DNA from: Poriferisodalis sp026713105
GTDB lineage: Bacteria; Actinomycetota; Acidimicrobiia; Acidimicrobiales; Poriferisodalaceae
Reading direction: 5' to 3'
DNA length: 64,000 nucleotides
Assembly (NCBI GenBank): GCA_965115995.1
Contig: OZ220472.1
Span: 372,001 to 436,000 of the forward strand
Each line of letters opens with the position of its first letter. The first letter of the stretch is position 1. The notes beneath the pieces were generated by a model. It saw only the letters and a program-made list of their open reading frames with translations, was not told where the DNA came from and ran no database searches. The position numbers and the translations under genes are program-made. Positions 58,458-64,000 of the stretch are shown here, one piece after another.

Positions 58458-60218
58458 CTAGCCGCCGAGCCGGAGCCCATGCCAGATCGGCGCCTCCGCC
58501 TGCGCGGCGTCGATCCGGATCGTCGGATTCTGCGCCATCTCGGCTGATGCACCCAGCACGACGTCACTGCTCGTGACGAATATGACGAATCTCTCCTCGG
58601 CGAGGATCTCCCACATCTCGTGGTAGTGGGGAGCGCGCTCGGCGGGATCCAGACTCGCCGAGCCGAGTTCGTTGAGCTCAGCGAATCGCGGATTCGGCAC
58701 GTGGCCGAACGGGTTGAACGGCGCGCCGACATCGAGATACGAGCCTGGGTATGCCGAGACATCCCTGCCGACAACCCAAAACAGCATCGTGATGGGGAAA
58801 TCGGTGCTCCGGCTGCGGCCGGCGAGCGTGCCAGGTTCGAGCACTTCGACGCTCATGTCGATGCCGATGTCTCGCCAGAACTCACCGAGGACCTCCACGT
58901 GCCGACCGAAGAATCCGATGGAGGGCATGGTAAAGCTGAAGCCGTCGCCGTAACCCGCGTCGGCCATCAATTGCCGGGCCCGCTCGGGGTCGAACTCGAT
59001 CTTCTCGTCGAGCGCATCGTTGTGGGCCCAGTGGCCCTTCGGCACCGGCTGCAGGTTGGGAGTACCGAATCCGAAGTCGATCACCTGTGCCCAGGCATTG
59101 CGGTCAATGGCGATCGACATCGCCTCGCGGACCAGTGGAGAGGCAAACGCCGGCACGTTGGTGCCGTCCCGGTCGAGGATGGGAAGGCCCAGCACCCAAT
59201 TCGTTCCCATTTCGATCAGACCAAGCGAGGGGTCGGCGCCCGCCTCTGCAGCGGTCGGGCCGGCGACAGCGGCGATGTCGAGTTGGCCGGTCTTGAGGGC
59301 GTTGAGTCGGGCCTGCGCGTCCGGAATGTCGTAGACCTCGATCCGTTCCACGCCCTGGGCGCTCGGATTCCAGTAGTTGTCGTTCAGCGTGTAGACGTGG
59401 ACCTCGCCCTCGCGGCTCTCTGCGGCGTTGTACACCCAGGGACCCGTGCCGACTGGGTTGCGGTCGAGCGCGGGATCGTCCAAGGACGCAGGACTGATCA
59501 TGAATCCCGGAACCGACGCCAGGTCGCTGATGAAGGCCGGAGCGGGCTGGGCCAGTGTGACGACAACGGTGAAGGGGCCGGCCGCGCTCACCGAGTCGAT
59601 CACAGCAAACTCACTCCTGACACCAACTGCCTTGCCTCGTTCGAGGTTCGCCGTGACAGCCGCGGCGTCGAAGGGCTCGCCGTCGGAGAAGGTGACGTCA
59701 TCCCGCAGTGTGATGGTGACATCGAGGCCGTCCACGGAGAAACCGGTCGCGAGGACCGGTTGGATCGAGCCATCCCCGCCACGCTCTATACGGAACAGCG
59801 GCTCATACACCGGCGTCAACCAAGACAACCCGCCGCCCGAGAATTTGTGTGGGTCCATCGTGATGAGCGAGACGAGCGGTGCTGAACGGACGGTGCCGCT
59901 CGGGGCGGGGACTTCGGGCGCCGTCTCTTCGGGCTCGGGTGCTGGCTCGGGGGCCTCTTCAGCGTCGCTGTCGTCCGGTGCAGGCTCGTCGGCCGCAGGC
60001 TCGTCGGCATCTGGTTCTGGGGCCGCGTCCTCAGTCTCGGTGACTGCCGCACTCGTGTCGGCACTCGGCGTCTCGACCTCATCATCGGATGCGTCGTCGT
60101 CAGTGCCGCAGGACACCGCTAGCAGCGACATTGCTGCCAGCAACCCAACCAGCAGCCGGGTGGACCGTCGCCGGTTGTGACTCCAGCGATACGTACGAGT
60201 ACGTGAACGGTCGGACAT
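58458..60218 (-). CDS. Peptide-binding lipoprotein (family 5 SBP, DppA/OppA)
   Basis: A 586-residue extracellular solute-binding protein. A basic N-terminus, hydrophobic core and lipobox LLAVSC (cysteine near 37) are followed by an acidic Asp/Glu/Ala/Pro linker to about residue 105. The binding domain has SLITMDPHKFSGGGLSWLTPVYEPLF, the SBP-5 LRDDVTFSDGEPFDAAAV, and NPVGTGPWVYN. Ligand may be di- or oligopeptides or a glycoside; GAGGGGGAAA precedes the ATG. First gene of the transporter operon. Confidence 0.9.
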   Translation of the reverse strand: MSDRSRTRTYRWSHNRRRSTRLLVGLLAAMSLLAVSCGTDDDASDDEVETPSADTSAAVTETEDAAPEPDADEPAADEPAPDDSDAEEAPEPAPEPEETAPEVPAPSGTVRSAPLVSLITMDPHKFSGGGLSWLTPVYEPLFRIERGGDGSIQPVLATGFSVDGLDVTITLRDDVTFSDGEPFDAAAVTANLERGKAVGVRSEFAVIDSVSAAGPFTVVVTLAQPAPAFISDLASVPGFMISPASLDDPALDRNPVGTGPWVYNAAESREGEVHVYTLNDNYWNPSAQGVERIEVYDIPDAQARLNALKTGQLDIAAVAGPTAAEAGADPSLGLIEMGTNWVLGLPILDRDGTNVPAFASPLVREAMSIAIDRNAWAQVIDFGFGTPNLQPVPKGHWAHNDALDEKIEFDPERARQLMADAGYGDGFSFTMPSIGFFGRHVEVLGEFWRDIGIDMSVEVLEPGTLAGRSRSTDFPITMLFWVVGRDVSAYPGSYLDVGAPFNPFGHVPNPRFAELNELGSASLDPAERAPHYHEMWEILAEERFVIFVTSSDVVLGASAEMAQNPTIRIDAAQAEAPIWHGLRLGG

Positions 60219-60264
60219 GGTTTCCCCCTCAGTCCGCCAATGTTCCCGCGACGCTAGTTGCTTG

Positions 60265-61995
60265 TCATTCGATAGTGAAGAGTGAAGCCAGGATCTCTTC
60301 GGCGATGGCATCGAGCAGGGCCCGCATACGACGGCGTTCGGTGCTGACGTTGCCGGGGTTCGGCGTCACCGCCTCGAGGTAGATCTTGGCCTTGGGCTCG
60401 GTACCGCTCGGCCGGATGCAGATGCGTACCTGCGTCGTGGGGTCGTGATGGGGGCCGTCCGTCGCGGCGGAAGCCAGCTCCATTTCCAGGAGGTCAGCTC
60501 GGTGCGGCGCACTCGAGTCGAGCCAGTCGGTGATCTTTGTGACGGGGCGGTCAACGATCGTGCCGGGAGGATCGGCCCGCAACCGCGCCATGGCCGCAGC
60601 AATCGCTTCCGTGGTGGCGCGCACCGACGCTGCGGTCGTCACATGGAGGCCGATTTCGGCAGCCAACTCATCGAGGCGCTCCAGCGGCCCGATGCCGCGG
60701 GCAGCCAGCGCTCCGGCCAGTCGCGCGAATTCGACGGCCGCTGCAATGCCGTCCTTGTCCAGCACTGCGTCTGTCACCGAGTATCCGAGAGCTTCCTCGT
60801 AGCCGAATACCCAACGGGCTCGCGGACGTGCCAGCCGCGGCTCCATGATCCACTTGAAGCCCGTGAGGGTGCGGTGGTGAGTGACGCCCCGGGCGCTGCA
60901 CAGGGCTTCGACCATCCGACCTGACACCACCGACGACGCCGAGATCAACGGCTGCACATCGGGCTCGACGCCCTCGCCGTCGCCCGCTAGGCCAATCAGC
61001 CAGTCGCACAACAGCACGCCGAGCTCGTCGCCGCTGAGCCGGTGCCAAGCGCCGTCATGGCCCCCGACAGCCACCGCCAGCCGATCCGCGTCAGGGTCGT
61101 TGGCCAGGACCACGTCGACGTCCTTGTCAGACGCCAGCGCTATTGCGTCATCGAGAGTGCCTGGCTCCTCGGGATTCGGGAACGGCAAACCGGGAAACGA
61201 CCCGTCGGGATGTCGCTGGTGTTCGACATAGATCGGCGGCGGCAGGCTCGCGGTGGCGAATGCATGGCCCAAGGTCTGCGAGCCGACGCCGCACATCGCC
61301 GTGTAGACGATCGGTGGCACGTCAGCCGGATCGGCTGGTCGACCGTCAGGGTCGAAGACCGGACGGCGGACGGCAGCGCCGACGTATTCGGCAATCACCG
61401 ACCGCACATCGAGGCTCTCCACCTCGTGCCGGGCGGCCAGATCGCTGTCGCCGGGAAGCGACGTCAGGTCCATGCGAGCTTCGATGCGGCGATCGATCGG
61501 TGGCCGGATCTGCGTGCCGTCAGACCAGTACACCTTCAGGCCGTTGTCGGAGCGGGGGTTGTGGCTGGCGGTGATCATCAGCCCCGCGCCTGCGGAGCGG
61601 GCGAGCAGCTGCCGTGCGAGCAGCGGAGTCGGGGCGGGCCCGTCGATGATTGCCGTCGGGATACCCATGGCGGCGAGCAGACGCGCTGCGTCGAACGCCA
61701 TGTCCGCGGAGCCCAGCCGGGCATCGAAGCCGACGACGGCGCCTCGCCGGCCCAAGTCGCACCCAATCAGTTCGCTGCCGATCGCTCGGGCGGCGACTCG
61801 GGCCATGACGCGGTTCATGCCGGCCGGCCCCGGACCCCACGGAGCTCTCATTCCGGCCGTGCCGAACCGCAGCCGGCTGCCGAAGTGGGCGTCCACCCAT
61901 TCGACGTTCGAACGGTTGGCCTCGATGTCGCGGCGCATCGCTGCGTCGGGTTCGGCAGCCAGCCAGGCGTCTGCAAGTGCTTCGGGGGTGGTCAT
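60265..61995 (-). CDS. Phosphohexomutase (phosphomannomutase/phosphoglucomutase)
   Basis: A 576-residue alpha-D-phosphohexomutase that interconverts sugar 1- and 6-phosphates, or ribose phosphates. The catalytic phosphoserine lies in LMITASHNP (about residue 145), the metal loop is ANDPDADRLAVAV, sugar-binding is GYEEALGYSV, and the phosphate-binding loop RICIRPSGTEPKAKIY near the C-terminus. Length matches the phosphomannomutase/phosphopentomutase (PgcA, DeoB-like) group rather than GlmM. The substrate is open; UDPGP at 42.7 kb could use the product. Confidence 0.93.
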   Translation of the reverse strand: MTTPEALADAWLAAEPDAAMRRDIEANRSNVEWVDAHFGSRLRFGTAGMRAPWGPGPAGMNRVMARVAARAIGSELIGCDLGRRGAVVGFDARLGSADMAFDAARLLAAMGIPTAIIDGPAPTPLLARQLLARSAGAGLMITASHNPRSDNGLKVYWSDGTQIRPPIDRRIEARMDLTSLPGDSDLAARHEVESLDVRSVIAEYVGAAVRRPVFDPDGRPADPADVPPIVYTAMCGVGSQTLGHAFATASLPPPIYVEHQRHPDGSFPGLPFPNPEEPGTLDDAIALASDKDVDVVLANDPDADRLAVAVGGHDGAWHRLSGDELGVLLCDWLIGLAGDGEGVEPDVQPLISASSVVSGRMVEALCSARGVTHHRTLTGFKWIMEPRLARPRARWVFGYEEALGYSVTDAVLDKDGIAAAVEFARLAGALAARGIGPLERLDELAAEIGLHVTTAASVRATTEAIAAAMARLRADPPGTIVDRPVTKITDWLDSSAPHRADLLEMELASAATDGPHHDPTTQVRICIRPSGTEPKAKIYLEAVTPNPGNVSTERRRMRALLDAIAEEILASLFTIE

Positions 61996-62059
61996 AGGGA
62001 AATGCCTCGCTCACCGGTGTCCGTGATTGGAGCGAGGGCGCAAGTATGTTCGGCCTGCC

Positions 62060-63481
62060 ATGTTGTTCCCGACGTTCGTCTTCGGAGCATTCTTCGTTGT
62101 CGTATTCGTCGTCAACTGGCTGACCCGGCCGCACCCGGCCCTGTGGAAGCCGCTGATGCTCGCTGCCAGCATCGTGTTCTACGGCTGGTGGAGCTGGCGT
62201 TTCGTCTTCCTGTTGCTCACGACCATCGTCATCAACTGGGTCGCGGGGCACTTCGCGGTCAACAGCACTGCGGAAGGGAGACGCTGGTGGGTCGGACTCG
62301 GCGTCACCGCCAACCTCGTCATCCTCGGTGTCTTCAAATACTGGGACTTCTTCGCTGTCGAGATGTCCAACCTGCTCGAGCGATTCGGCATTACGGGCGC
62401 GCTGCCAGTGCTGGAGTACACGCTGCCGGTCGGCATCTCCTTCTACACGTTCCAGGCGATGAGCTACATCATCGATATCGGTCGGGGGAACGTTCGCGAG
62501 ATGACGCCGCTGGACTTCGCGGTGTACCTGTCGTTCTTCCCCCAGCTCGTGGCCGGCCCGATCGTGCGGGCGTCGGAGATGGCGCCGCAGCTCGTTGCCC
62601 GGCCCGACCCCCGCTACGTGCCTGCCGCCGAGGCCTTCGGGCTGATTCTGAACGGGCTGTTCAAAAAGGTCGTGATCTCCAGCTTCCTGGCGAGTGAGAT
62701 CGTGGACGGCGTCTTCGCCGATCCGGGCGCGCACAGCGGTCCCGAAGTCGTGCTCGGGGTCTATGCCTACGCAGTCCAGATCTACGCGGACTTCTCCGGC
62801 TACACCGACATCGCCATCGGGGTGGCGCTGTTGCTGGGCTTCCGGTTTCCGCAGAACTTCAACAATCCCTACCGGGCGCTCACGCTGCAGGACTTCTGGC
62901 GGCGCTGGCACATGACCCTGTCCCGCTGGCTGCGCGACTACCTCTATGTGCCGCTGGGCGGCAACAGGAAAGGCCGCGCCACCACCTATCGCAATCTCAT
63001 GGTCGTCATGCTGCTCGGCGGCCTGTGGCATGGCAGCACCTGGAATTTCGTCATCTGGGGCGGGATCCACGGCGCCGTTCTGGCAGTGGAACGGCTTGTG
63101 CGTGAGCAGCGAGAGCGCAGCGGAGCCGGCCCCGTGCTCTCTCCGGCAATCGGCGAGGTGGTGCGCTGGCTCGTGACCTTCCACGTGGTGTGCCTGGCGT
63201 GGGTGTTCTTCCGGTCTGAATCGCTGTCCGCTGCTGTGGAGATGCTCGGCGCGGTGGCCAGCTTCGACAACTACGCCGGCACCGCGACGCCGCTGGTGAT
63301 CGCCGTGACGTTCGGCGCGCTGGCGTTCCAGTTCATGCCCACCGACTGGTTCGACCAGCTGCGCGACGGCTTCGCCAGCCTCGGCTGGGTGGCCCAAGGC
63401 GCTGTGGTGGGCATCTCATTGGTGGCAATTGACGTACTCGGCCCCACGGGCGTCGCCCCGTTCATCTACTTCCAATTCTGA
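62060..63481 (+). CDS. MBOAT-family O-acyltransferase (AlgI/DltB-like)
   Basis: A 473-residue membrane-bound O-acyltransferase. About eleven helices; LFPTFVFGAFF at the start, LPVGISFYTFQAMSYIID, the QLVAGPIVRASEM motif, IYADFSGYTDIAIGVALLLGFRFPQNFNNPY, the W-R-R-W-H-M-T-L-S-R-W-L-R-D-Y signature, and the catalytic histidine in LLGGLWHGSTWNFVIWGG. AlgI-type enzymes acetylate extracellular polysaccharides by passing acyl groups across the membrane to a periplasmic SGNH partner. The ATG at 62060 is chosen by family length. The next gene may be that partner. Confidence 0.94.
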   Translation: MLFPTFVFGAFFVVVFVVNWLTRPHPALWKPLMLAASIVFYGWWSWRFVFLLLTTIVINWVAGHFAVNSTAEGRRWWVGLGVTANLVILGVFKYWDFFAVEMSNLLERFGITGALPVLEYTLPVGISFYTFQAMSYIIDIGRGNVREMTPLDFAVYLSFFPQLVAGPIVRASEMAPQLVARPDPRYVPAAEAFGLILNGLFKKVVISSFLASEIVDGVFADPGAHSGPEVVLGVYAYAVQIYADFSGYTDIAIGVALLLGFRFPQNFNNPYRALTLQDFWRRWHMTLSRWLRDYLYVPLGGNRKGRATTYRNLMVVMLLGGLWHGSTWNFVIWGGIHGAVLAVERLVREQRERSGAGPVLSPAIGEVVRWLVTFHVVCLAWVFFRSESLSAAVEMLGAVASFDNYAGTATPLVIAVTFGALAFQFMPTDWFDQLRDGFASLGWVAQGAVVGISLVAIDVLGPTGVAPFIYFQF

Positions 63482-63484
63482 GCA

Positions 63485-64000
63485 ATGCCGGCCTCGCACG
63501 TTCCGCCTGATCCCTCGACCGCTCCAGCGGGATCGGGGCCGCGCCTCGACGCGACAGACCGCCGCAACGGCGTGGCGGCCGGCAGCGTCTTGCTGGCCGG
63601 CGCGCTCGGGCTCCTGCTGGCGATCGTGGGCAACTCCCAGCAGCTGTTGCGTGAGGCGCAGCAGAAGCCGTTCGGCTGGGAGCGCGACGCTTCAGTAGCG
63701 GTCTGGGAACCGATCGAGGGCGCTTCCAGCGCTGTCGGGCTGCACCTGCCGCGCTTGTGGGTTGACGAGGCCTTCGGTCGATCGGTGGTCGATCCCGGAG
63801 CAACATCCGATGAATTCGCCGTTGCGGCCGAGCCCGATTCGACCGCAGGAGCCACGCCGACGGAGCAGACCTCATCCGAACTGGTCGTAGCGACCCCTGG
63901 CATCGAAGCCGACACGCAGCCCGGGGGCACAGCGCCGCTGGTGGCCCCGGGGGCCCAGCCGGCGCCGGACGACGGTGCGTCGTCGGAGGCCGGAACTGCC
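63485..64000 (+). CDS. N-terminal part of a probable SGNH/DUF459-type partner of the acyltransferase
   Basis: Open to the right edge of the window (172 codons seen). A Pro/Ser/Ala-rich N-terminus is followed by one membrane helix (about residues 30-50, GVAAGSVLLAGALGLLLAIVG), a conserved-looking segment (F-G-W-E-R-D, WEPIEG, LHLPRLWVDEAFGR) and a Glu/Asp/Thr/Pro-rich linker. This is the layout of membrane-anchored SGNH/GDSL hydrolases that work with MBOAT acyltransferases; the catalytic domain itself is beyond the window, so the call rests on context. ATG is 4 bp after the MBOAT stop, a coupled arrangement. Confidence 0.6.
   Translation, partial: MPASHVPPDPSTAPAGSGPRLDATDRRNGVAAGSVLLAGALGLLLAIVGNSQQLLREAQQKPFGWERDASVAVWEPIEGASSAVGLHLPRLWVDEAFGRSVVDPGATSDEFAVAAEPDSTAGATPTEQTSSELVVATPGIEADTQPGGTAPLVAPGAQPAPDDGASSEAGTA

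Overview
The window reads as chromosomal DNA of a high-GC, Gram-positive actinobacterium. GTG and TTG starts are frequent, genes overlap as GTGA or ATGA, and lipoproteins have an L-A-x-C box. Isoprenoids come from the MEP pathway (dxs), acyl-CoA genes are numerous, and DUF4333 and DUF2784 proteins are present. A member of class Acidimicrobiia is my best guess, but that is inference from gene style, not a marker gene. No prophage, integron, CRISPR array, transposase or rRNA was seen; the only RNA gene found is tRNA-Ala(CGC).

Layout. 0-5.6 kb: a ParA-type ATPase, a RecB-like nuclease, a crotonase, MutM, and an NfeD plus SPFH membrane pair. 5.7-10.5 kb (minus): a tightly overlapping efflux operon of a Cys-motif lipoprotein, a very long coiled-coil adaptor with a peptidoglycan-binding domain, a MacB-like ATPase and an FtsX-like permease. 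10.6-15.2 kb: a frameshifted P1-family peptidase, acyl-CoA dehydrogenase, crotonase and a frameshifted aminotransferase. 15.3-20.7 kb: a cobalamin block (cobQ; cobO with a BtuFCD-type transporter) under a cobalamin riboswitch. 20.8-30.7 kb: pncB, a peroxiredoxin with an Rrf2-like operator, thiD, a B12-dependent acyl-CoA mutase with isobutyryl-CoA mutase residues, acuI, nfuA and a PIG-L deacetylase. 30.8-36.6 kb: an HMG-CoA-synthase-like/DUF35 fusion beside a thiolase, then dxs and a flippase-like membrane protein. 36.8-41.4 kb: tldD/tldE with a repeat-coded reading frame between them, a PHP phosphoesterase and uppP. 42.7-47 kb: a sugar nucleotidyltransferase and the molybdenum cofactor genes moeA-moaA-moaC. 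47.7-49.5 kb: tRNA-Ala and copper delivery to cytochrome oxidase (SCO1, CtaG). 49.6-53.4 kb: aminopeptidase N and an adenosine-kinase-like PfkB protein. 53.5-60.2 kb (minus): a complete peptide ABC transporter operon. 60.3-64 kb: a phosphohexomutase and an MBOAT O-acyltransferase with the start of its probable SGNH partner.

Two themes cut across the genes. First, repeats are attached to gene ends. A roughly 70-bp interspersed element occurs five times, four of them starting at the stop codon of the preceding gene. Three tandem arrays (34, 24 and 33 bp units) begin at the stop codons of a recB-like gene, tldD and moaA, each stop lying in the loop of a perfect hairpin. A fourth array (54 bp) duplicates the translation start of the adenosine kinase. 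The array between tldD and tldE also encodes a GTG-started 48-residue peptide of repeated VSGGVWQC, the most speculative but most interesting candidate here. Second, three otherwise intact genes (P1 peptidase, aminotransferase, tldD) are each broken by what looks like one missing base, so sequencing error must be excluded before they are called pseudogenes.

Cobalamin, cofactor and acyl-CoA genes fit together: B12 uptake and adenosylation would serve the mutase, and the thiolases, crotonases, AcuI and acyl-CoA dehydrogenase suggest a life based on fatty-acid, amino-acid and sterol-like carbon breakdown.
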